Below are positions 9,601-17,415 of a stretch of DNA of 64,000 nt, piece by piece; position 1 is the stretch's first letter, and the number at the start of each line of letters is the position of its first letter. The position numbers and the translations under genes are program-made. Location of the stretch: NCBI GenBank assembly GCA_016292095.1, contig JAEFAB010000047.1, positions 1 to 64,000 of the forward strand. The letters run 5' to 3'. This DNA is from Eubacterium sp. Lineage in GTDB: Bacteria; Bacillota; Clostridia; Lachnospirales; Lachnospiraceae. The notes under the pieces were generated by a model, which was given only the letters and a program-made list of their open reading frames with translations, was not told where the DNA came from and made no database searches.

Positions 9601-9833
9601 AATCCCTTTACCTGTGTGTTTTCAAATGCGGTATTTGCTGAATTAAATTCCATAATGGCATTGCCTTTATTGTCAATACCAAAACTGTTCATTCCCTGAC
9701 CTCTGTTGGTGTAGAATGTCCACATTGGAATTCCCTTTACTCCTGCAAGACCCGGTAAAAAACTGGAAAAAGCTGGTTTTCTGTCATAATCATCAATGAC
9801 AAATGTTTTTCCTTCAAGTCTGTAATTCTCCAT
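6654..9833 (-). CDS. GH161-type beta-1,3-oligoglucan phosphorylase
   Basis: This 1059-residue cytoplasmic protein belongs to the GH94-related phosphorylase clan. The N-terminus (FLPGLAGVKGIPMW, then NRGQGMNSFGI) and the size near 1100 fit the GH161 family of beta-1,3-glucan phosphorylases. The conserved GWNDAMNGLPG carries the presumed general acid Asp648. It would remove glucose-1-phosphate stepwise from beta-1,3-oligoglucans, leaving laminaribiose for the GH94 enzyme. GH149 or the 1,2-beta-oligoglucan phosphorylases of GH94 have similar size, but the GH16 and GH17 neighbours favour beta-1,3. The ATG has AAGGAGAT upstream. Only 58 bp separate it from the LacI-family gene, so they are likely co-transcribed. 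Family assignment is from memory of motifs and size, not a search. Confidence 0.78.
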   Translation of the reverse strand: MENYRLEGKTFVIDDYDRKPAFSSFLPGLAGVKGIPMWTFYTNRGQGMNSFGIDNKGNAIMEFNSANTAFENTQVKGFRTFLKIDGEYYEPFFKYEAEAKRQIRMNKNSFKIIEVNEKYGIEVTVNYFILPNESIGALVRQVSVKNITDAAKDVEIIDGLPKIITYGISNGEFKEMSNLFKSWAYIKNIDNKVPYYTLRASTKDSAEVSDVEGGYYYLTIKDGKLQDVIYDVDTVYGYDLSLMTPVNFIEGSVDGVLAKKQCFANKVPCGFTPFKTTIAAGESFSFDSMMGFAGSVEQINAKLDTFCGKDYLANKFVEAEELADSFTSDVKTHTSAGKFDQYIEQCYLDNFLRGGYPYVLNKDGNKSIIHLFSRKHGDPERDYNFFSIAAEYYSQGNGNFRDVSQNRRNDVFFNKDVGEFNVKTFFSLVQADGYNPLEVRPSLFNVKEGSQDEVNAYVKENIDGDASAIIKLVEGKFTPGQISNTIAKLQLKLKLDDGEFIAAILEKCDQNIEAGFGEGYWSDHWDYNMDLVDNYLSIFPDKVEDLLFNDKSYKFYDSVATVVPRSEKYVINKKGAVRQYGMEVESAEKLARPGFNKWATNWLKTPDEKIYETTLAVKMITLALSKFAQLDVDGIGVEMEGGKPGWNDAMNGLPGLFGSGTPETFELKRLVNFIVENFDGEGEVVMPSEIAQYLEDVKAALDAYNAGNLNDFEYWDKVATIREEYRASVVTYFSGKETAVAKATIVEIFKAFADKIAKGIEKAIELGNGIVPTYLTHEVTDFEPVVDADGNAVISHYGLPKAKVKAFKTVPLPYFLEGPARMMGYEDADTARTLYNKVKETDLYDQKLAMYKTSASIEDCSMENGRCRAFTPGWQERENVFLHMEYKYILAMIKAGLYDEYYETITRALIPFLDPNMYGRSTLENSSFLASSVNPNEDIHGRGFVARLSGSTTEMISMWIEMFMGGKVFTYENGELVLNFTPKLANWLFDEGKATFRLLSNCDITYVNNTGKNTYGDDAAKVSKVEIDGEVVSTEAKITGALAESVRDGKVSAITVYFE

Positions 9834-9891
9834 AATAATCTCCTTGTGAATGTTATTGTATTAAATTTAGTTTAAATGCAAAAGCATTCGT

Positions 9892-10899
9892 TTACTTGGT
9901 ATCCTTGTGTTTTCCACAAGAACTTCTGTATACCATCTTTGGTGATAATTTTGTTACTGTTCCTGATTTATCACCTTCGTCATGTAACAGACGGAATAAT
10001 TCTGTTGCACTGGCATTACCCATTTCCGTAATCGGACTGTGAACTGTTGTTAATGGGACGCTATAGTACTTACTAAGAAGACTGTCGTCATATCCAATAA
10101 CACTGACATCCTCCGGAACCTTGATTCCAACATCCTGTAATGCCTGAATTGTTCCCCATGCCATTTCGTCGTTGGCACAGAACATTGCGTCCGGAAGTTC
10201 GACACCGCTGGAAAGCATTGAACGCATTTCACTGTAAGCCAATGATTCTTCGTAATATCCTCTTAAAATGATATCTTCATCTATTGTCAGACCATTCTTC
10301 TGCATCATTTCCACGTACCCCTGATAACGATGTGTATCGTCACCGGATTCGTTACCATGCATATATCCGATTCTGCGATGGCCTAACTTAATTAAATGAT
10401 CTACCGCCATAGAAGCACCCAGTTTATCATCTGATAATACGCCGGATACATTTTTTCCTTTACTATCTCTATCGATAAATACCATTGGGATATTTACAGT
10501 TGCAATACGTTTAACATAATCTCCTGTTAAATCTTCATGGTAAATAATTGCCCCTGCTACTCCGGATGCAATAATCATTCTGTAAATTTCATCCGGTGAG
10601 TTATCATTACTTACATAGATATTCAATAAATAATTATTTAATTTACACTGCAGGTGGATTGCCTGTGTTAACACGCGATAGAAATCACCCTGCAAACTGG
10701 TCAGAAACACACCAATCGTGTTTTTTCTGTTCGATTTGAGAAGCTTTGCATTCATATTCGGAATGTAGTGTAACTTCTCAACTGCAGCTAAAACTCTCTG
10801 CTTTGTTTCTTCACTTACAATATCCGCATTGTTAAATACATTGGATACTGTAGAAATGGCTACGTCAGCTTCACGAGCAACGTCTTTAATTGTAACCAT
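9892..10899 (-). CDS. LacI-family transcriptional regulator of the glucan locus
   Basis: The N-terminal helix-turn-helix reads VTIKDVAREADVAISTVSNVFN, with a hinge near residues 45-60 and a periplasmic-binding-like sensor domain to the end (335 residues, normal for the family). I chose the ATG at 10899 because GGAGG lies just upstream; the frame extends four codons further to a GTG that would swallow that ribosome-binding site. It sits between the GH16 gene and the phosphorylases, so the likely ligand is a beta-1,3-gluco-oligosaccharide or a phosphorylated product. The AAAACGTTTT palindrome upstream of the transporter promoter is a candidate operator. Ligand and operator are inferred. Confidence 0.92.
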   Translation of the reverse strand: MVTIKDVAREADVAISTVSNVFNNADIVSEETKQRVLAAVEKLHYIPNMNAKLLKSNRKNTIGVFLTSLQGDFYRVLTQAIHLQCKLNNYLLNIYVSNDNSPDEIYRMIIASGVAGAIIYHEDLTGDYVKRIATVNIPMVFIDRDSKGKNVSGVLSDDKLGASMAVDHLIKLGHRRIGYMHGNESGDDTHRYQGYVEMMQKNGLTIDEDIILRGYYEESLAYSEMRSMLSSGVELPDAMFCANDEMAWGTIQALQDVGIKVPEDVSVIGYDDSLLSKYYSVPLTTVHSPITEMGNASATELFRLLHDEGDKSGTVTKLSPKMVYRSSCGKHKDTK

Positions 10900-10931
10900 A
10901 GTTTCCTCCACTCTATTTAGCGAACATTATT

Positions 10932-10970
10932 TGAATCATGACAGCAGCACCTGACTGCCGCCATGATTCA
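10932..10970 (-). other. Hairpin between the GH16 and lacI-type genes
   Basis: TGAATCATG (10932-10940) pairs with CATGATTCA (10962-10970), with partial inner pairing of GCAG and CTGC. There is no T-run on the minus strand, so it is not a classical terminator. It could be a processing or stability hairpin, or a binding site for a dimeric regulator, in the 122-bp gap before the LacI-family gene. Confidence 0.5.
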
Positions 10971-11021
10971 GTTTCCTTATTGTTATCTTATTAAGTTCTT
11001 ATTTACTCGTTTTCCCCGTTT

Positions 11022-12383
11022 TTACTTGTATACTCTTACATAATCAATGTAGAAGTAGTCTTCGTATAAGTTGTCGTTAATCTTTGTCCAACCTTCTTTT
11101 GATACTTTGCCGGCAGCATTTCCACCGATTGCACAGTTCAAAATGAAGAAGAACGGATGATCAAATGCACCCTTCCAAGCCATTTCATAATTCTTAGCTG
11201 TATATCTGGAAGGATCATATTTTCCTTTGTTTACTCCGTCTACTGTGAACTGAATGTATTTGTCTGTCCAGATAATTCCATAAGTATGGTATGCCTGTGC
11301 AGACTGTGCCTGTGATAAGCCTGTTGAGTAATTCTTGTTACCATGTGACCAGCTCTGGTTGTTGTAGTATTCACAGTGAATTGTCTGTGGAACTTTACCG
11401 TTCATGGATTCCATAATATCAATTTCACCATCATATGGCCATCCACGGCTATCGCCTGTGCCATCACCTAACATCCATCCTGCAGACCATGTTCCTGTAC
11501 CCTTAGATGCTTTTGCACGGATTTCCATCTTTCCATATTTGAAAGTCTTCTTATCTGCAGTCTTGATTCTTGTGGATGTATATTCTGTTTCACCACCAAC
11601 AGTCTTCATTCTAGGAATGATTACAAGGCTTCCGTTTTCAAACTTGATATTATCTCCGGCTGTATAGTATTCTGATTCCTGATTTCCCCAACCGTCTTTG
11701 TTTCCGATTTCATAAGTCCAAACGCTTGTATCAAGTTTGTTTCCGTTAAATTCATCACTCCAATTTAATGTCCAGGTCTTTACAGATAATACTTTGGAGT
11801 ATTCATCACTTGTAAGTTTCTTCTTACCGCCGAAAGCCTTAACTTTTACAAAATATGTTGGTCCGTATGCTAAGCCTGAAATCTTTAAGCTTGTTTTCTT
11901 TCCGCCTTTAACGGTCTTCTTTGTATATTTACCGTTCTTGCTTGTTGCATAGTATACATAGTATCCTGATGCACCTTTAACTTTTTTCCAGGTTGCCTTA
12001 ATTGTAGCTTTCTGTGCTGCACTTGTTGCACTAACTGAGCCTACATTTGTTACTGATTTTAATTTAACCTTTCCCGGTTTTACAGTAACTTTCGCTGTTG
12101 CTTTGTCAGAACCCTTCTTTATTACGATCTTACAAGTTCCAACACCTTTTCCGGTTACTTCACCTTTTTTACTTACAGTTGCAATTTTCTTGTTGCTTGA
12201 CGTATAAGTTGCACCTTTTTCCTTAACCATAACAAAGTCTGATTCTCCAACGGAAAGTGCTAATTTCTTTCCTACAACAATCTTAAGCTTTGCCTGTGTT
12301 GTAACAGTTGGTGCTGTTGCTACTGTAGTAACAACCATAGCTGCTACTAATACTACTGAAGCAATTTTCTTAGTTATTTTCAT
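11022..12383 (-). CDS. Secreted GH16 laminarinase (endo-beta-1,3-glucanase)
   Basis: The 453-residue protein starts with a signal peptide (residues 1-31, ending VTTQA). A BIG2-like domain (about 33-102) and a fibronectin III-like domain (about 105-203) follow. The GH16 catalytic domain runs from TLNWSDEFNG (about 205) to the C-terminal YVRVYK. The active-site signature EIDIMES gives nucleophile E320, assisting D322 and acid/base E325. Bacterial GH16 proteins with this signature are endo-beta-1,3- or 1,3-1,4-glucanases. It should cut laminarin, yeast or cereal glucan outside the cell to feed the ABC system. There is no lipobox or sorting signal, so it may be free or held by its BIG2/Fn3 domains. 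AGGAGG lies just upstream of the ATG. The 121-bp gap after the permease gene contains a 14-bp palindrome. Confidence 0.93.
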   Translation of the reverse strand: MKITKKIASVVLVAAMVVTTVATAPTVTTQAKLKIVVGKKLALSVGESDFVMVKEKGATYTSSNKKIATVSKKGEVTGKGVGTCKIVIKKGSDKATAKVTVKPGKVKLKSVTNVGSVSATSAAQKATIKATWKKVKGASGYYVYYATSKNGKYTKKTVKGGKKTSLKISGLAYGPTYFVKVKAFGGKKKLTSDEYSKVLSVKTWTLNWSDEFNGNKLDTSVWTYEIGNKDGWGNQESEYYTAGDNIKFENGSLVIIPRMKTVGGETEYTSTRIKTADKKTFKYGKMEIRAKASKGTGTWSAGWMLGDGTGDSRGWPYDGEIDIMESMNGKVPQTIHCEYYNNQSWSHGNKNYSTGLSQAQSAQAYHTYGIIWTDKYIQFTVDGVNKGKYDPSRYTAKNYEMAWKGAFDHPFFFILNCAIGGNAAGKVSKEGWTKINDNLYEDYFYIDYVRVYK

Positions 12384-12477
12384 TTCTTCCTCCTATTCCA
12401 ATAAAAATTTTCTCATGATTTTTATTATATAGTACTTTCACTCTAGGATATAAATCCCCTTTATGGGAAGGCACCCT

Positions 12478-12491
12478 GACAGGCGCCTGTC
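12478..12491. promoter_or_regulatory. Perfect 14-bp palindrome upstream of the GH16 gene
   Basis: GACAGGCGCCTGTC is an exact palindrome 13 bp past the permease stop and about 95 bp before the GH16 start. It is GC-rich in an AT-rich gap, with a TATAAT-like box nearer the gene (ACTATATAATAA on the minus strand). It may be a regulator site or the core of a weak hairpin. Confidence 0.4.
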
Positions 12492-12504
12492 CCGATTGCA
12501 CATC

Positions 12505-13461
12505 TTATTCGCCGGTAATACCGGTATTTTCAATACCCTGAATAAACTGTCTCTGTACGAATAAGTACAGTACTAACAACGGTGCGATTGAAATCAAAAT
12601 CGCTGACATTCGTTGTGCTTCATTCAAGGCGTTAGCACCACCTGTTGCAGCCCCATTATCGTATGAAGCAAGGTTTCCAGGAAGTAAGTCTACAGCATCT
12701 CTTAAGAAAATACTTGTAGAATATGTCTCGTTCCAGTTAAATACAAACGAGAACAAGAATACTACTAAGATAGTAGATAATGATAATCGAATTGCTACAT
12801 GATAGAACACTCTCATAGAACCGGCGCCGTCGATCATGGCTGCTTCATCCAATGACTTTGGAATCATGTTGAAGAAGTTATAGAAAATCAAAATCAACAT
12901 TGTTGAGTATGTTCCCTGTCCCAACAGTGCCATAAAGAACTGTGGCCAGATGGAATTCATTAAATTGATTCCTGTCAAAGTGTTCAACTCTGTAAACATC
13001 ATTACTCGAGGAATTGTAAGCAATGGTACCGGAAGAATAAATGCTAAGATCAACATTACGTACCAAAGATTACGTCCCTTAAATGTGTATCTTGATAATG
13101 CAAAACCTGTTGTTGCTGATACCATTGTCTGTCCAATCGCTAAGAGCGCTGAGAACCAAATGGAATTGATTAATGACGCCGGTACATTCAACTGTTTGAT
13201 TGCATTATTAAAGTTACTAAATGTTGCATTTTTTGCAATCCATGTGATAGATGGATCAATCAAGTCTGCTTCGTTCATAATAGACTTTGCAATCATTTCA
13301 AAGATTGGGCTTAAGAATACATAGCCAATACAAATCAATACAAAGTAAATTAAAAACTTGGACGCAAACTGTACAATTTTTAATTTCTTCAATTTGGCAA
13401 AGTTGATGTTCTTCAATGAAGAAAGGCTACTCTTCTTTGCCACTTCATTTTTATTTTCCAT
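12505..13461 (-). CDS. Carbohydrate ABC transporter permease, MalG type (second pair)
   Basis: The 318 residues include six predicted membrane segments after a charged N-terminus. The permease EAA loop reads EAAMIDGAGSMRVFYHVAIRLS. The usual Pro in the I-P-L segment is replaced by Arg, which is unusual. It is the partner of the MalF-type protein encoded immediately upstream, whose frame it overlaps by 11 bp, implying translational coupling. GGAGG precedes the ATG by about 10 nt. The pair would import gluco-oligosaccharides. No ATP-binding subunit is encoded in the window; in Firmicutes such systems often share one MsmX-type ATPase encoded elsewhere. Confidence 0.88.
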   Translation of the reverse strand: MENKNEVAKKSSLSSLKNINFAKLKKLKIVQFASKFLIYFVLICIGYVFLSPIFEMIAKSIMNEADLIDPSITWIAKNATFSNFNNAIKQLNVPASLINSIWFSALLAIGQTMVSATTGFALSRYTFKGRNLWYVMLILAFILPVPLLTIPRVMMFTELNTLTGINLMNSIWPQFFMALLGQGTYSTMLILIFYNFFNMIPKSLDEAAMIDGAGSMRVFYHVAIRLSLSTILVVFLFSFVFNWNETYSTSIFLRDAVDLLPGNLASYDNGAATGGANALNEAQRMSAILISIAPLLVLYLFVQRQFIQGIENTGITGE

Positions 13462-14728
13462 ATAACTTTGCCTCCTTTGCCTCGTGTCTCTTCTGAGATT
13501 TTAATCTTCTCTTCTGATACTTTTCGAGTTTCTTTAATTTCTTTTCCTGCTTCTTTCTTGCTTTGATATCCTTTGGTGTTCTGTCCTTGAACAGTAAGAA
13601 TATAAATCCGATTAACAGGAGTGCAATAAAGCTGTAAATCCATGCATAGGTTGCTGCGAAACCAAGTCCGGAACTTAAGTCACCGGTCTTTTCTTCAATC
13701 AATTCATACATTGGATTGATTGCATCGAACATACCTAACTGAATTACTGTAAATACTGTGATAATTAATCCAACACCCTTTAACATTGGGATTGTGATTT
13801 TCCACATAATCTGCCAAGCGTTTGCTGAGTCAATCTTTGCTGCTTCGTAAATACTTGGGTTGATCTTCTGTAAACCATTGATAAACAATACAATTGGAAT
13901 ACCTGTAAACCAAAGAATAACTGAAAGCCAATCAAAGATTCCTGCAAGACCGTTTGCTAATGGTCTGGAATAACTATCAATAATCTGCATAATGAAAATA
14001 TTTGAATATGCATTTGTTGTTGTCTTTGCTGCTGTTGCAGCTGCTGATGCAGCATCACCCTTACCCTGGGCCGTTAATAACTGCTGCATTACCGGACCCG
14101 ACATGATAATAACCGGAAGGAAATAAATTGTTCTTAAAAGTCCCTTACCAACATTAATCTTATTTAACAGGTACGCGATAATAAATGATAATACTACTAC
14201 AATGAATGTGTATGGAATAATCATTCTAAGATATCCCAATAATGCAGGAAGGAATTCCTGGTTTCCTACAAAAGCATTAATGTAGTTTTTCACCCCGATG
14301 AATTCCATCTGGTAACCCCAAGCTGTAGAACTTACAGCATTGAAGCTCAAAATGATGGTCATTACAAATGGGAATAATGTGAAGATTGCAAAACCAAGGA
14401 TCCAAGGAGCCATAAACATATAACCGTTTCTGTCCTGTCTCTGCTGGTATGTACGCATCTTCTTCTTTTTCTCTTTTTTCTCTGCTACGGCAGCTTCCTT
14501 TACAGGTTCTTCTGCAACTTCTTCTACCGTTTCTTCTGCTGTTTCAACTACAGGTTCTTCCACAACTTCTGCAGCGGCTTCTTCCACTACGGCTTCTTCC
14601 ACTGCTACCGGTGCTTCCTGTTCCTGTGCTACTGTTTCCACAACGTTTTCAACTGAACTATCTACTACCTTTTCAACCGCATCATCCATCTGAGTTGGCT
14701 GCTTAGGTGTTAATTGATTTTCATCCAC
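13451..14728 (-). CDS. Carbohydrate ABC transporter permease, MalF type, with acidic N-terminal extension
   Basis: This 425-residue MalF-type permease carries about 85 extra N-terminal residues made of Val/Glu/Ala-rich repeats, then a Lys-rich patch (KKEKKKK) before the first membrane helix near APWILGF. The EAA loop is EAAKIDSANAWQIMWKITIP, where the normal Gly of EAA-D-G-A is lost. A Gly/Ala/Thr-rich insertion lies in a middle loop (about 225-245). Translation begins at GTG with GGAGG 9 nt upstream. The GTG overlaps the TAG stop of the DUF5696 gene by one base. The extension is probably cytoplasmic; its role is unknown. Confidence 0.87.
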   Translation of the reverse strand: MDENQLTPKQPTQMDDAVEKVVDSSVENVVETVAQEQEAPVAVEEAVVEEAAAEVVEEPVVETAEETVEEVAEEPVKEAAVAEKKEKKKKMRTYQQRQDRNGYMFMAPWILGFAIFTLFPFVMTIILSFNAVSSTAWGYQMEFIGVKNYINAFVGNQEFLPALLGYLRMIIPYTFIVVVLSFIIAYLLNKINVGKGLLRTIYFLPVIIMSGPVMQQLLTAQGKGDAASAAATAAKTTTNAYSNIFIMQIIDSYSRPLANGLAGIFDWLSVILWFTGIPIVLFINGLQKINPSIYEAAKIDSANAWQIMWKITIPMLKGVGLIITVFTVIQLGMFDAINPMYELIEEKTGDLSSGLGFAATYAWIYSFIALLLIGFIFLLFKDRTPKDIKARKKQEKKLKKLEKYQKRRLKSQKRHEAKEAKLYGK

Positions 14729-17415
14729 TATTCAACACCTCCTTCAACTACTCCAGCACTTGTTGCTGCGATTGTTACACCATTAACCACGATGTCATCA
14801 TCTGTGTAGTTAATAATAATTGTTTTAATTGTTCCGTCTTTTGAGTACTGGTTTGCAATTACACCACCAGTTGTTTCGTCTTCAGCTTTTTCAACCAGCT
14901 TTGTACCATCCCATGTAAATACTGTTCTGGAATCCCAGCTGTAATCTACAACCTGTGATAATGGTGCATTGACTGTTGTATAAATTGTGTTAATCAATTC
15001 TTTGTACTGCTCATACTCTGTTGAATAATAATCAGCAGAAGCTGTTGCAGATAACAAATATGATGGTTCCTTTGTTAATACAAAGGATGGGCTTGCGTTG
15101 TAGTCAACCATTCTTAACATGTCATCATTTGAGTAGAATGAGAAGTTTGCATATGGTGCGTAAACTTCCATTGTTCCGTGAAGAACCATCTGTAAGAATG
15201 GTACGGTATCTGTTTCATATACATACTGAGATGTTCCAATTGGTGACTGGAGATATCTGTCTGTATACTGCCACATATACTTGTTTGGATTAACCATGTT
15301 AATCTTTGTGCCCTTATCTTTAATTGCTTTTACAGCATCCTGATACAATTTCACTGTATCTGTTACTGTTGTTCTCTTGTTCTTATTACTTGTATAAGAA
15401 CTGATTAATTTGTTTGAAATTCCATCGATTGTTAAGGAATCACTCATATCTCCCAAATCATCATACAAATCTGTAAGCCATTCAGCACTCTTTTCAGGAG
15501 TTGCATATGCGAACTCTGTTACAGGACAGTTTGATGGAAGAACTTCTGATTTGTCTAATTCCATATACTGTGTACATAAGTGCTTTGCTGCGTTGTTATA
15601 GTATGAAACCATTTCTTCATTGATTGAGATAAATTCTCTGGAGAATGATACATCAACACCCTTATCTTTCATGTCTTTCATCATATCTTCGAAGGTTCCT
15701 TCTGAACCTACAGTACTTGAAAAACTTGTGCTGTTTGGTTTTGATAATGTTTCTCCTCCGCTCTGCCAACCAATCAAGCCGGAATTAATATTTGCAATTC
15801 CGTTTTCGTTCAGTTCACTTAAAATGTTCTGAACATCATCTGCTGTTGTTACAGCAACTTCTTTTGTTGAGAATACACCCTTCTTAGAATCAGCCATTAA
15901 GAAGTCAATTCTTAAAGGAATGCTTGTTGCGTTCTGCTGAACTTCTGTTAATACACCTGCTTCAATCAGGTGCTCACGATATGCCTTTGCCATTCCTGCA
16001 TAATCTGCAGATGGTTCGCCATCGCTTCCGTCACCGGATAAGAACTGGATTGTGAAGTCAATATCGAATTCGTTCATCTTATCCTGTGTTTTTCTGTATG
16101 CATCACCCTGCTGGTTTGTTACCTGATAGTATTCACTGTTGTAAAGGAATGATGAGTATACATATGTATAAGCATTCTGCTTTGGCTGTGTAGATTCCGG
16201 CAATACATGAATGCTCATATATTCATCTCCTGAATCTGCGTATGCCAAAAATGCTGCCTGTGTTCCATCACCGTGTGAAATACCATATACCGGCATTGTA
16301 GGGTTCTTCAAAGGTACAACACTCTGTGATACACCTTCATCTTTGTTTGGTGCATAATGGTGTAATGCTGTAGCCGGGTCAGTACCGTATACATCACCAT
16401 TGTATTCATTAAATGTTGCACTGTTCTGTTCAAAACGTACTAACGCACCACTTCCATCCGGTACAAATACATAACCAGGTGTTACGTCTAATACTTCCGC
16501 TTTGTTATATGCTTTTCCGTCGTAGTAATTAAGAATACCACCGCTTGCTCCAAGGAATGGTGCTATGATAACATCCTTTAATTTATTACTAGAACCGGAA
16601 ATTTCATCATTTGGAATCTTAATATTAATTGATCCATTTTCATTAAATGTAAGGTAAACATTTAATCCAAGTGTTGCAGCACTTGCTCCGAGTTTAAATT
16701 CACACTGGAGCTTGTACTCATGATTTGCTTCATTAACAGCTGTTAAGCTGGAAGCACTTTCATCATCACATGGTGCTGAAGATGCCTTCTGTACCATAGT
16801 GTTATCTCCGCTACCTTCGTAGTACTCTACAGTTACTAATGAGTTTGCAAAATCAACGAACTGGTCAGACTGGAAGGATGAATCTGTTGATTCAATGAAA
16901 TCCATCAATTCAACAGGTGTCATATTGTTCTTATTGGCAAATCCTGTAAATCCTGTATAAGTATCAGATTCAATTGAAACTTTTCCGGCTTCAATCTTTT
17001 CAATGATTTCCTTTAAGACTTCGTCTTCTGTCTTTCCTTTATCGGAAACTTTTGCTTTATGCTGTAACGCAAGAATATCTTCCTGGCAACGTTTTAATTT
17101 CTTTCTTCCGTCCTTGATTGTATCAATGGAAGGAACATCTAAACCGGTTTTCCAAACATATCCGGTTTTTACGTTTTCGACTGCAATGATATCTTTTTCT
17201 TCAAAGAAGAGATATTTGTAATCTCCAACGGTACATAACTCTGTGTAAGAATCAGTATATTCCAATGTAGACTTTACACGTTCCGGTACCGGTCTGGTAT
17301 CTCTGTTTGTATTCAGGAATGCAGCACCAACACCGGCGGCTACGGAAAGAATCATGAAAGCAAATACTGCCACAGAGATATATTTAATTTTCTTAACTTT
17401 CGCTTCCTGTAACAT
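14728..17415 (-). CDS. DUF5696 family membrane-anchored protein of sugar ABC operons
   Basis: The 895-residue protein has one N-terminal membrane segment (about 10-32) and a large outer part. The length and the context between two permease pairs and a Yip1-type protein match DUF5696 proteins, which recur in Firmicutes beside large solute-binding proteins and permeases. The second half, with TPEKSAEWLTDLYDDLG, looks like an alpha/beta barrel of the glycoside hydrolase-like kind. No characterised activity is known to me. It may hold or process oligosaccharides at the membrane before transport (inference). It overlaps the upstream gene by 23 bp. AAAGGAG lies upstream of the ATG. Confidence 0.78.
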   Translation of the reverse strand: MLQEAKVKKIKYISVAVFAFMILSVAAGVGAAFLNTNRDTRPVPERVKSTLEYTDSYTELCTVGDYKYLFFEEKDIIAVENVKTGYVWKTGLDVPSIDTIKDGRKKLKRCQEDILALQHKAKVSDKGKTEDEVLKEIIEKIEAGKVSIESDTYTGFTGFANKNNMTPVELMDFIESTDSSFQSDQFVDFANSLVTVEYYEGSGDNTMVQKASSAPCDDESASSLTAVNEANHEYKLQCEFKLGASAATLGLNVYLTFNENGSINIKIPNDEISGSSNKLKDVIIAPFLGASGGILNYYDGKAYNKAEVLDVTPGYVFVPDGSGALVRFEQNSATFNEYNGDVYGTDPATALHHYAPNKDEGVSQSVVPLKNPTMPVYGISHGDGTQAAFLAYADSGDEYMSIHVLPESTQPKQNAYTYVYSSFLYNSEYYQVTNQQGDAYRKTQDKMNEFDIDFTIQFLSGDGSDGEPSADYAGMAKAYREHLIEAGVLTEVQQNATSIPLRIDFLMADSKKGVFSTKEVAVTTADDVQNILSELNENGIANINSGLIGWQSGGETLSKPNSTSFSSTVGSEGTFEDMMKDMKDKGVDVSFSREFISINEEMVSYYNNAAKHLCTQYMELDKSEVLPSNCPVTEFAYATPEKSAEWLTDLYDDLGDMSDSLTIDGISNKLISSYTSNKNKRTTVTDTVKLYQDAVKAIKDKGTKINMVNPNKYMWQYTDRYLQSPIGTSQYVYETDTVPFLQMVLHGTMEVYAPYANFSFYSNDDMLRMVDYNASPSFVLTKEPSYLLSATASADYYSTEYEQYKELINTIYTTVNAPLSQVVDYSWDSRTVFTWDGTKLVEKAEDETTGGVIANQYSKDGTIKTIIINYTDDDIVVNGVTIAATSAGVVEGGVE

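Noticed and set aside
3709-9833. Many 60-140 codon ORFs opposite the phosphorylase and glycosidase genes
   Set aside because: They lack ribosome-binding sites and overlap well-recognised genes completely.
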